Shown: positions 1 to 6,002 of the stretch, piece by piece
Numbering within the stretch: the first letter of the stretch is position 1
Layout of the letters: every line of letters begins with the position of its first letter
DNA from: Chloroflexota bacterium
GTDB lineage: Bacteria > Chloroflexota > Anaerolineae > Anaerolineales > UBA4823
Length of the DNA stretch: 6,155 nt
Direction of reading: 5' to 3'
Assembly: GCA_017860725.1 (NCBI GenBank)
Contig: JAGDMX010000163.1
Coordinates: 1-6,155 of the forward strand
The notes under the pieces: generated by a model
What the model was told of the DNA's origin: nothing
What the model saw: the letters and a program-made list of their open reading frames with translations, nothing else
The model's database searches: none
Translations under genes and position numbers: made by a program

Positions 1-4
1 CGAG

Positions 5-50
5 CGAATGAACGAATAGATGGTTGCGTTTGATTCTATTCGTTTATTCG
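5..50. repeat. AT-rich inverted repeat built from CGAATgAA-like octamers
   Basis: Arms at 5-20 and 35-50 are 16 nt each and complementary except for one pair (10/45, which would be G-U in a plus-strand RNA). The loop is 14 nt. The right arm is a tandem 8-mer, ATTCGTTT ATTCGTTT (38-53), and the left arm carries diverged copies of its complement. It lies 54 nt past the stop of the MFS gene, at the end of the operon. There is no U-tract and the stem is AT-rich, so it is not a classic intrinsic terminator, although it could shape the 3' end of the transcript. It touches the window edge and may be part of a longer array. Confidence 0.6.
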
Positions 51-104
51 TTTCCCAAATTCGTGGACGGTGCTCTCTTCCCCATTCACGAGCTGCTTGG
101 CAAT

Positions 105-1295
105 TCACTTCACCCGCGCATACTCCAGCGATTGCCCCCGAAGCGTCACCAGGCTTACCGCAAATCCCACCGCCATGATCGCCGCCCCGCCAAGGTAGGG
201 CAGCAGCATGTTGATGTCGAAGAAAAAGCCGCCGATCAGCGGTCCAACGATCCGCCCCAAACTGACGAACGAGTTGCTCAATCCCATCGCAATCCCTTGA
301 GGAATCGTCGCCCATCTGGAAGTCAGGGAGGATAGTGCCGGGATTTGCAATGCCGTGGCCAGGCCGAAAAAGGCGGTAGCCAGCAGGATGGTCACATATT
401 CGTCCGCCAGCAACAGAAAGCCAAAGCCGACAGCTGCTGCCAACATCCCTCCCTTGATGATCGCTGCCTCTCCCCAGCGCCGGGTGAGAGGCCCTGCCAG
501 TCCTCCCTGGCCGATTGCCGAGACCAGTCCCAATACCATCATCATCACCCCCACCTCCTCGGGGCCAAAGCCATAACGATCCAACGCATACAAGCCAAAC
601 ACGCTGGCATAAATCATCAGTCCGCTGGTGCTGATAAACGTTAGGGTGAATAAAATACCAATTGGACTGCGGATGGCCTGCAGCCACAAGCGCACATCCA
701 GGATTCCTTCGTCGCTTTGACCTTTCCGGCGGCTTTCCTTTGGTAACGACTCCGGCAGAAACCACCAAGCCAGCAACAGCGCCAGGAGCGACATCCCCGC
801 GGCAATGAAAAAAGGCAAGGATAGGGATTTGCCTGCCAGCAAACCACCCAGCGCTGGTCCCACGATCGTGCCAATCCCACTGGCCGCGCCTAGCAGCCCC
901 ATACCGCCGCTGCGCTCCTTCTCCGGGGTGCTATCGCTGATGTAGGCCATGGTCGTCGGAGCAGTAGCTGACGACAACACGCCGGACAAGATGCGCGCTG
1001 CAAACAACATCCATAGCTCATCAGCCAACCCAAACCAGACCATTGTCACCGCGTAACCCAGGATGCCAATCATCAGGATCGGCTTGCGTCCCACGCGGTC
1101 GGAGAGACTTCCCCAGATCGGGCCACAGACCAGACGCATCACCGCATAGGAGGCCACCAGAAATCCCAGCTCCGTGCCGCCTGCCCCCAGGTTTTCAACA
1201 TAGAAAGGAAGGATCGGGATGACAATCCCATAACCCAACATCACCACAAACAGGACGAATGTCAGGATATAGAGATTCCGCTTGGATGTGTTCAT
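105..1295 (-). CDS. MFS drug/H+ antiporter (DHA1 family, 12 TM)
   Basis: Inner-membrane secondary transporter, probably a proton-driven efflux pump for a drug or other hydrophobic compound. The protein is about 396 aa, the normal size for 12-TM DHA1 pumps of the Bmr/TetA type. TM1 is at about residues 8-30. Motif A, GSLSDRVGRKPIL, is at about 63-75 between TM2 and TM3. The motif-B arginine is in RILSG (about 102-106). The antiporter motif C, GAASGIGTIVGPALGGLL, is at about 137-154 in TM5. A charged loop (about 182-205) splits the two six-helix halves. The ATG at 1295 is preferred because AAGG lies 8 nt upstream; a GTG at 1298 would add one residue. It is the last gene of the tetR-phosphotransferase-MFS set, about 60 nt after its neighbour and behind a strong hairpin. 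The export function is well supported by motifs C and A, but the substrate cannot be read from sequence. Confidence 0.93.
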   Translation of the reverse strand: MNTSKRNLYILTFVLFVVMLGYGIVIPILPFYVENLGAGGTELGFLVASYAVMRLVCGPIWGSLSDRVGRKPILMIGILGYAVTMVWFGLADELWMLFAARILSGVLSSATAPTTMAYISDSTPEKERSGGMGLLGAASGIGTIVGPALGGLLAGKSLSLPFFIAAGMSLLALLLAWWFLPESLPKESRRKGQSDEGILDVRLWLQAIRSPIGILFTLTFISTSGLMIYASVFGLYALDRYGFGPEEVGVMMMVLGLVSAIGQGGLAGPLTRRWGEAAIIKGGMLAAAVGFGFLLLADEYVTILLATAFFGLATALQIPALSSLTSRWATIPQGIAMGLSNSFVSLGRIVGPLIGGFFFDINMLLPYLGGAAIMAVGFAVSLVTLRGQSLEYARVK

Positions 1296-1314
1296 CACCC
1301 ATGCCTTGTCAAGC

Positions 1315-1361
1315 TGATCGATCCAGGCTGCCTGTGGTATGCGAGCAGCCTGAATCGATCA
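1315..1361 (-). other. Intercistronic hairpin between phosphotransferase and MFS genes
   Basis: Arms 1315-1331 and 1345-1361 form a 17-bp stem around a 13-nt loop. The only non-Watson-Crick pair (1323/1353) is a G-U wobble in the minus-strand transcript. The 5' arm contains the TGA stop of the phosphotransferase gene, and the 3' arm ends about 20 nt before the MFS start. No U-tract follows, so a strong intrinsic terminator is unlikely. It could instead protect the upstream message from 3' decay or reduce transporter expression relative to the enzyme. The structure is seen in the sequence; the role is inferred. Confidence 0.7.
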
Positions 1362-3965
1362 ACCGGTCTTCTCCAGCAGGACCTTGCCGGCATCGCCATC
1401 TACCGTCACTACCTGCCCGCTGTGGATGCGCTTGGTAGCCACCCCGGTGCCCATCACCGCCGGGATGCCATACTCGCGCGCCACAATCGAGCCATGGCTG
1501 AGCGGCCCACCAATATCGGTGACCACCGCGGAGGCCATCGCAAACAGCGGCGTCCAGGCTGGGGTGGTGATGGCTGCTACCAACACAAAGCCCGGTCTCA
1601 TCTCGTCAAAATCCTCCGGGCCATGCAGCACACAGGCCGGGGCAGTCACCCGTCCTGTGCTGGCTGGGATGCCCTTCAGCATGCTGCCGATCTGGCTGTC
1701 CTCGGCTGCCGGCGTGAAGATATCCATATTGATGCCCATGTACCTTTTCTTGGGAGGCAGCATCGGTGGTGGTGTGACCTGCCTAAGCGCCTTATGGGTC
1801 ACTTTGCGCTGAGCCACCCGGTCAATCAGGTGGTCTGTTTGCCCTCCGCGTTCCAGCGCATCGACGGCCTGCTGAACTTCGCTCGCCTCCAGGAAGAAAA
1901 TATCCTCCCCTTGCACAATCACGCCGGCCTGTGCGAGAGCACCGCCCAATTGACGCAACATCCGGCGCAGCAGCGGGTAGCCCAGCCCGATGTCGGAGAT
2001 GGCGTTCTCGCGCACCTCGGCCATAGTCTGTGCCATTCCCAATGTCTTGCGAAATGCCCAGCGACGCAGTCCTTTGGATCGCTTCAGGATCGTTTCGGCA
2101 GCCGCTATCCGTTGTGCTTCCGCAGCCCGCTGCCTATCATGGGGATTGATGCCCTGTCCACGCAGGTACATCTTGATCGTCTCCAGCTTAGGCGTGGGAT
2201 CGTCCATAGGCAACGGTCTGGCGAAATCCAGGTTGTAGATCATATGGCCGTAGGTTTGCTGGTGAGTCTGTAGCCGCTCGCGGAATTCAGTCCAGCCGGC
2301 GATCGGCGCATGCCCTTCGACTACCTGTGCCGCCAGTTGTTCGGTAGGCGTCTCCAGCAAGTATGCCGCCAGCTCCTCCTGCTCCCGGCTCCAGGCGGCC
2401 AGGTCATATAGAGCTTTTTCAGCCTGGATCGGTGTGCTGTCGTAGCCCGTCACATATGTGACCGTCGCAGGATCACCTTCATGTTGAATCATCTTCTCGT
2501 ACACGCGGCCGAACAGCATTTCGGCACCCGCCGATGCGCCGGTTGTGGCAACCAGCAGCGATGCCATGTGCATCATCGCCGCATCATTCATTTCTTTTAT
2601 CCCGCTCCACAGCTCACCGGGGGTTAGGCTCTCCAGCGGCACATCTTCCCAGTGGGCAAGCGCGGCTGCATAGCGCGGCCGGATCACATCGCGCCACAAC
2701 GGGAGCGCCTCCCTGAGAATCCGTGGAAAGGAGGCCATCATATGGACGAGAATCCACCACCACTGATGCGGAGTGAAAGACGCGCTCATATAGGCGTATT
2801 CATTGATTGTCGTGATATAGTCATCCGGCAAATCAGGCTCGGAGCGCGTCAGCGGTCTCAGCACCTCCTTAACTCCGACGCGAGCAATTGCCGGGATTGC
2901 CAACGTGGCGAACAGCGGGCTGATCGGGTCGGGGAGTAAATCCACGATGCTGCCGCGCATATACTGTCCTTTCGGATTAGGCCTTATCCACTCAATTGAT
3001 ACAGGAACTGCTGGCTCCGGTAAAGCCGTAATCGGTCGTGCCTGCAAGATGGCGAATTTACCATCGGACAGCGCCCACTCGATGTCCATCGGCATGCCGT
3101 ACAAGCCTTCGATCTGCGCCCCGAAGCGCGTCAGCTCAGCGGCTTGCCTGTCGCTTAGTACCGGCGCTTTTTGCAGCGCCACCGGCAAGGGCTGTTCCTC
3201 GACGCCGGTTTCTGTACGCACGGTCATCACCAGCTTCTCGACCGTCTCCCGACGAATCACCTGGCCGTCGATCTTGCGAATGGTGAGGGTATCGGGCGTC
3301 ACCGCTCCGCCGACAATCGCTTCTCCCAGGCCCCAGGAGGCATTGATTACGGCTTCATCCCGGTCGCCGTTCGTAGGGTTGGCAGTGAACAGGATTCCCG
3401 CCGCTTCAGCCTCTACCAGCAGCTGCACCACCACTGCCAGGGAGACGATCTCCGCTCCGATCCTCTGACGGAGGCGGTAGCCGATCGCCCGCCCCGTCCA
3501 AAGAGAAGCCCAGCATTTTTGCGTAGCCTCCAGCAACCGGTCAGCCCCGCAGATATTCAGGTAAGTCTCCTGCTGACCGGCAAAGGATGCCCCCGGCAGA
3601 TCTTCAGCGGTGGCTGAGGAGCGCACCGCCACCGCTGGATTTGACCCTGGTAAAGCCACGTATGCATGCAAGATCTCGCTCGCCAGCTCACCGGGGATCT
3701 TCGCCTCACTGAATACCCGGCTGATCACTCTGGCAGCCGACTCCAGTGTACTGGGACGTGATAAATCTACATCCGCCAGCGCTTCTTCTATCGTTGGCTG
3801 CAATTGATTGTTAGTAACAAATTGACGGTAGGCTTCTGTCGTGATATGAAAGCCGTCTGGCACGGGTAATCCGGCTGTAACCAGCCTGGCCAGCGACATT
3901 CCCTTCCCTCCCACAGTCTCCAGGTCGGCACGTTCATCGCTTAGGGGTAGTATATAAGATTTCAT
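1359..3965 (-). CDS. Rifampin phosphotransferase-like PEP-utilizing enzyme
   Basis: Large cytoplasmic ATP-dependent dikinase-like enzyme. In this family the beta-phosphate of ATP passes through a histidine to a small molecule, giving AMP and Pi. Numbering is from an upstream GTG (872 aa). The N-terminal PEP/pyruvate-binding ATP-grasp domain (about 8-320) shows GGKG (23-26), VRSSATAEDLPGASFAGQ (118-135), LFTANP (196-201), ASWGLGEA and IEWAL...LQARPIT (E300, Q312, R314). A middle domain (about 325-765) follows. The C-terminal swivelling domain (about 768-870) has GGPLSHGSIVARE with catalytic His828. True PEP synthase has the His domain in the middle and a C-terminal TIM barrel. That barrel is absent here, so the layout is that of Rph/YvkC (about 865 aa). 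The ATG at 3965 (868 aa) is chosen because GGAG lies 6 nt upstream, overlapping the alternative GTG at 3977, which has no good ribosome site. Neighbours are tetR and an MFS pump, pointing to detoxification. The acceptor is unknown and annotation as 'PEP synthase' would be misleading. Confidence 0.88.
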   Translation of the reverse strand: MKSYILPLSDERADLETVGGKGMSLARLVTAGLPVPDGFHITTEAYRQFVTNNQLQPTIEEALADVDLSRPSTLESAARVISRVFSEAKIPGELASEILHAYVALPGSNPAVAVRSSATAEDLPGASFAGQQETYLNICGADRLLEATQKCWASLWTGRAIGYRLRQRIGAEIVSLAVVVQLLVEAEAAGILFTANPTNGDRDEAVINASWGLGEAIVGGAVTPDTLTIRKIDGQVIRRETVEKLVMTVRTETGVEEQPLPVALQKAPVLSDRQAAELTRFGAQIEGLYGMPMDIEWALSDGKFAILQARPITALPEPAVPVSIEWIRPNPKGQYMRGSIVDLLPDPISPLFATLAIPAIARVGVKEVLRPLTRSEPDLPDDYITTINEYAYMSASFTPHQWWWILVHMMASFPRILREALPLWRDVIRPRYAAALAHWEDVPLESLTPGELWSGIKEMNDAAMMHMASLLVATTGASAGAEMLFGRVYEKMIQHEGDPATVTYVTGYDSTPIQAEKALYDLAAWSREQEELAAYLLETPTEQLAAQVVEGHAPIAGWTEFRERLQTHQQTYGHMIYNLDFARPLPMDDPTPKLETIKMYLRGQGINPHDRQRAAEAQRIAAAETILKRSKGLRRWAFRKTLGMAQTMAEVRENAISDIGLGYPLLRRMLRQLGGALAQAGVIVQGEDIFFLEASEVQQAVDALERGGQTDHLIDRVAQRKVTHKALRQVTPPPMLPPKKRYMGINMDIFTPAAEDSQIGSMLKGIPASTGRVTAPACVLHGPEDFDEMRPGFVLVAAITTPAWTPLFAMASAVVTDIGGPLSHGSIVAREYGIPAVMGTGVATKRIHSGQVVTVDGDAGKVLLEKTG

Positions 3966-3981
3966 GGCTTTCTCCACTTTA

Positions 3982-4000
3982 CAGCGAACTTTAGTCGCTC
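3982..4000. promoter_or_regulatory. Third, degenerate TetR operator (O3)
   Basis: CAGCGAACTTTAGTCGCTC has the same geometry as the two operators at the tetR promoter: AGCGA, 7 nt, TCGCT. One half keeps the longer GTCGCT. It lies in the gap of about 50 nt between the tetR stop and the phosphotransferase ATG. I see no convincing -35/-10 pair around it. It may act as an auxiliary site for looping to O1/O2, some 640-670 bp away, or as a roadblock to read-through. The match is seen; binding is inferred. Confidence 0.6.
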
Positions 4001-4017
4001 ACTTTGAAAATAAAAAT

Positions 4018-4611
4018 TTATGCCTCGATGCCTTTGAAAAAAATCGTAAAGGCATCTTCCAGCATTTCTTCCGGTGTCCCGGTCGGTCGTGATGTGAATG
4101 CCGTGGTAGACAGCAACCCGAAAACACTGCGCGCTGCCAGCAGTGCATTGACCGGTCGCAGCTCGCCCCGGCGAATTCCTTCTTCGATCAATTCGCGCAG
4201 CATATCCTGGTAGGCATGGCGCATCGCCTGGATGCGATTCTGGCTCTCTAATGACAGGCGCTGGGCTTCCAGGCTGAGCTTCAAATAAAATTGCTTGTTA
4301 GCCACCAGAAACTCCAGGTGCATCTGCATTATCTTCCTGAGCTTCTCAGGAGCGCTCAGATCTTGCTCCACAATCTCTTGTGCTCTTCCGGCGATTTTCT
4401 CGATCTCTTCTTCGAAGCAGGATTCCAGAATCTGCTCCTTCGTGTTGAAATAATCGTACAGCGTAGACTTTCCTACTCCAGCTGCCCGGGCGATCTCCTG
4501 CATCGAAGTCTCATTAAAGCCTTGCTCCAAAAACAGGTGGACGGAGGCGTCAAAGATTTCCTTGCGTCGCCGTTGTTGTTCTTCTTCCGTAAGTGGGATT
4601 CCTTTTGGCAT
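4018..4611 (-). CDS. TetR/AcrR-family transcriptional repressor
   Basis: Ligand-responsive DNA-binding regulator of about 197 aa, typical for the family. The N-terminal domain (about 15-62) has a canonical TetR helix-turn-helix, TSMQEIARAAGVGKSTLYDYF, followed by NTKEQIL. The remainder is a helical ligand-binding and dimerisation domain with no recognisable ligand signature. The ATG at 4611 (MPKGIPLTEEEQ) is preferred over an in-frame TTG at 4617. The ribosome site is weak (AAGAG, about 7 nt before the ATG), consistent with low repressor synthesis. The leader from the predicted start of transcription is only about 28 nt and is largely occupied by an operator, so self-repression is very likely. 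It is first in an operon with the phosphotransferase and MFS genes, whose expression it presumably controls. The inducer is probably the compound that those two proteins handle (inference). Confidence 0.93.
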   Translation of the reverse strand: MPKGIPLTEEEQQRRRKEIFDASVHLFLEQGFNETSMQEIARAAGVGKSTLYDYFNTKEQILESCFEEEIEKIAGRAQEIVEQDLSAPEKLRKIMQMHLEFLVANKQFYLKLSLEAQRLSLESQNRIQAMRHAYQDMLRELIEEGIRRGELRPVNALLAARSVFGLLSTTAFTSRPTGTPEEMLEDAFTIFFKGIEA

Positions 4612-4624
4612 ATACAACTCTTAA

Positions 4625-4643
4625 AAGCGACCATCAGTCGCTT
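4625..4643. promoter_or_regulatory. TetR operator O2 over the transcription start
   Basis: AAGCGACCATCAGTCGCTT is a dyad with perfect 7-bp half-sites, AAGCGAC and GTCGCTT, and a 5-nt centre. It begins 2 bp past the -10 box and covers the expected start of transcription. As a whole it is the exact reverse complement of O1 (4651-4669), so the two sites also form a 19-bp perfect inverted repeat with a 7-nt spacer. Their centres are 26 bp apart. Length and symmetry fit a TetR-family dimer site. Confidence 0.85.
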
Positions 4644-4645
4644 TT

Positions 4646-4674
4646 ATTATAAGCGACTGATGGTCGCTTGTCAA
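4646..4674 (-). promoter_or_regulatory. Consensus sigma70 promoter of the tetR operon
   Basis: On the minus strand, TTGACA (4674-4669) and TATAAT (4651-4646) are separated by exactly 17 bp. All twelve positions match the sigma70/sigmaA consensus. Transcription should start near 4639. A promoter this strong in front of a repressor gene implies tight repression, which the flanking operators explain. Confidence 0.92.
4651..4669. promoter_or_regulatory. TetR operator O1 inside the promoter spacer
   Basis: AAGCGACTGATGGTCGCTT has the same half-sites as O2. Its 17-bp core, AGCGA-N7-TCGCT, is exactly the spacer between the -35 and -10 boxes, and its outer bases are shared with them. A bound repressor would directly exclude RNA polymerase. 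The symmetry is seen; occupation by the adjacent TetR protein is inferred from position. Confidence 0.87.
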
Positions 4675-4711
4675 GACCTCAATCTCTCAATTCCTAAAAA
4701 GGGTAGATAAT

Positions 4712-5167
4712 TTATAAAGCTAAAGCTTGCGCGCCCAACACAAACAGCCATGCGCAACGCAGCGGCAGTGAAGTATGCTTCCCGGTTTTTATCGAATAGT
4801 AAGCCAGCCCAATATTAGCCAGGCTCAGGAGGAAAAATAGGTTCCCCAGGGCGCGTCCGGCTTCCCCCGTAAAGATGATCACCTCGCTGGCCCGGTCGAT
4901 CACCACATCCATGATATAGCCAGGCCGGCCTGGCTGACCGTGTTGCCGCACGGTGGCGCCATCCAGCCAGTCGGTCAGCAAAATCAGTGCGATCAGGCTA
5001 AATTTTAGCCAGAGTGATTCCGTATACAGGCAGGCCAGCGATGCAACGATTGCTACCACCTGGTAGAACGCTGGGTTGACCACCGGCAAGCGGATGTTCC
5101 GCTCCAGGGCAGCTGTCACCGTCCGGTAGGGGAGCGTCACGACCCGGCGCTTAGGTACAGTATCCAT
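4712..5167 (-). CDS. Short CDP-alcohol phosphatidyltransferase-family membrane protein
   Basis: Integral membrane protein of the family that joins a CDP-linked lipid or alcohol to an alcohol acceptor (PgsA, PssA and relatives). The metal/CDP motif is readable as D66-x2-D69-G70-x2-V73-R74-x8-G83-x3-D87-x3-D91. All acidic residues are present, but the usual Ala before Arg is Val. Hydrophobic helices are at about 33-48, 52-66, 84-100, 104-125 and 138-151. At 151 aa it is shorter than usual (about 170-200 aa, six helices). It ends within what would be the fifth helix, so the C-terminus may be cut. The ATG at 5167 has a strong GGGAGG with short spacing. It overlaps the end of the preceding gene by 31 nt, suggesting coupled translation. 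The stop lies only 38 nt before the -35 box of the tetR operon. Family assignment is good; substrate and activity are uncertain. Confidence 0.8.
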   Translation of the reverse strand: MDTVPKRRVVTLPYRTVTAALERNIRLPVVNPAFYQVVAIVASLACLYTESLWLKFSLIALILLTDWLDGATVRQHGQPGRPGYIMDVVIDRASEVIIFTGEAGRALGNLFFLLSLANIGLAYYSIKTGKHTSLPLRCAWLFVLGAQALAL

Positions 5168-5613
5168 GCCCCTCCCGAGATCGCCAGGATTAATATATCA
5201 ATCAGCACCTTCTGCTTTTGCGTCAGCGAAAAGTACTGCACCAGCGTTTGGTCCAGCGGTGCAAATGGGATCGTCCTGCCCAGGAACCAGTCTTCCAACA
5301 GGTGCACCGTAAACGCGATCAGGACCACGCTGGCCAGCCTGGCGTCGAAAAACGACAACCCTCCCGCCACAACACCGGCCGTCAGCAACCCGAGCAGCTC
5401 GTGGAAGCTGCTACGGGCGTTGTGCAGGTTCCCGGCAAACCCCTCCCGCCGGTACATCTGCCAGTCTCGAAGGACATAGATCAGGTGATCAAGGTCCAGG
5501 ACACTGGCTGCGATCAGCGCCGCGGCGATATATCCCGTCTGATCCGGGCTGACCTGTGCTGCCGTCAGCGCAATGATCGAGGCAGATGTCGCATGAGCCG
5601 CTGTCGACGCCAA
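5137..5613 (-). CDS. DUF457/YdjM-like membrane protein, putative metal-dependent hydrolase
   Basis: Small polytopic membrane protein of 158 aa. Potential metal ligands follow the spacing seen in DUF457 (YdjM/YbcI-type) proteins: His7 near the N-terminus, DLDH at 40-43, FHELL at 70-74 (H71, E72) and HLLEDWFLGRTIPFAP at 104-119 (H104, D108). Hydrophobic segments are at about 10-20, 27-45, 72-90, 94-108 and 136-155. The start is a TTG at 5613: GGGAGG lies 9 nt upstream, no ATG or GTG alternative precedes His7, and the promoter is about 40 nt further up. The stop falls inside the next gene. Family function is poorly known. Pairing with a CDP-alcohol phosphatidyltransferase suggests a lipid or phospholipid-headgroup step, which is inference. 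Assignment to DUF457 is by motif memory, so a distant relative is possible. Confidence 0.7.
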   Translation of the reverse strand: MASTAAHATSASIIALTAAQVSPDQTGYIAAALIAASVLDLDHLIYVLRDWQMYRREGFAGNLHNARSSFHELLGLLTAGVVAGGLSFFDARLASVVLIAFTVHLLEDWFLGRTIPFAPLDQTLVQYFSLTQKQKVLIDILILAISGGAWILYLSAGS

Positions 5614-5622
5614 TCTTAATAA

Positions 5623-5628
5623 CCTCCC
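5623..5628 (-). promoter_or_regulatory. Ribosome binding site that fixes a TTG start
   Basis: GGGAGG on the minus strand lies 9 nt before the TTG at 5613. It is the only strong Shine-Dalgarno site near the start of the DUF457-like gene and decides for the rare start codon. Confidence 0.75.
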
Positions 5629-5649
5629 GCGTTCGAGTTATCTAGTCAC

Positions 5650-5678
5650 ACTATAGCGAAAATTATTCGAGGAGTCAA
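5650..5678 (-). promoter_or_regulatory. Sigma70 promoter of the two-gene membrane-protein operon
   Basis: TTGACT (5678-5673) and TATAGT (5655-5650) on the minus strand are 17 bp apart, ten of twelve consensus positions. Expected transcription start is near 5643, giving a leader of about 30 nt before the TTG start. The spacer holds an imperfect dyad (CGAA/TTCG) resembling the tetR operators. Confidence 0.8.
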
Positions 5679-5704
5679 GAAAATCCTCTTGCTATTAAAC
5701 GCAG

Positions 5705-5732
5705 GCGGGCGGTACTCACCATGACCGCCCGC
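5705..5732. repeat. GC-rich 9-bp hairpin upstream of the promoter
   Basis: GCGGGCGGT (5705-5713) and ACCGCCCGC (5724-5732) are perfect inverted repeats with a 10-nt loop. It lies about 27 bp upstream of the -35 box. On the minus strand the stem is followed by CTGCGTTTAATA, which has too few T residues for a confident intrinsic terminator. It could still help end transcription coming from the right, or be an upstream binding site. Confidence 0.5.
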
Positions 5733-6002
5733 TCCACACATTCTGGCCAGCCCAGCGGGGTTTGTTACCGCTGTCGTCATCTATGACTGGAAACCCCCAG
5801 TTTGATAACCGGCCTGAATGATATACACTTTTATCGTTTAATCTTTTCGTCCTTCAGCCCAGCCGGGCCCCCCAGACTCGCTGGGGCTGCACTTTCCCTG
5901 CGGGTCTGGGGGTTCACCCCCTGGCTATTGGATCTGCCCGATTGCATCCCTGTGCTTCTGGCAATCCTGTTTGAAGGCGACGAGGACTTTCAACCTTCGT
6001 GT
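5733..6002. other. Gene-free region with GC-rich inverted repeats
   Basis: No convincing coding sequence on either strand. It contains a small dyad, ACTGG-N6-CCAGT (5786-5801), and two competing hairpins. CCCCCAGAC (5869-5877) pairs with GTCTGGGGG (5904-5912), and the same G-run (5908-5912) also pairs with CCCCC at 5917-5921 across a 4-nt loop. A similar string, CAGCCCAGC, occurs near 5748 and 5855. This may be the 3' region of the gene entering from the right, or a dispersed palindromic repeat. No terminator-like T-tract, tRNA or mobile-element gene was seen. Confidence 0.5.

Noticed and set aside
1300..1314. TTGACA before the MFS gene as a separate -35 box
   Set aside because: No -10 element lies at a suitable distance; the next 25 bases already contain the ribosome site and start codon.
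1422..2273. Long plus-strand open frame of 283 codons
   Set aside because: It is antisense to the phosphotransferase gene, whose family motifs are clear. The translation is rich in His, Arg and Gln without domains, as expected for a shadow of a GC-rich gene.
2905..3468. Plus-strand open frame of 187 codons
   Set aside because: It is antisense to the ATP-grasp domain of the phosphotransferase. Ser/Thr-rich composition and no recognisable motif mark it as a shadow frame.
1359..3965. Annotation as phosphoenolpyruvate synthase
   Set aside because: The C-terminal PEP-binding TIM barrel is missing and the catalytic His domain is at the C-terminus, which is the rifampin-phosphotransferase layout.
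3966..4017. Possible internal promoter before the phosphotransferase gene
   Set aside because: AT-rich DNA is present, but no -35/-10 pair with 16-18 bp spacing matches more than a few consensus positions.
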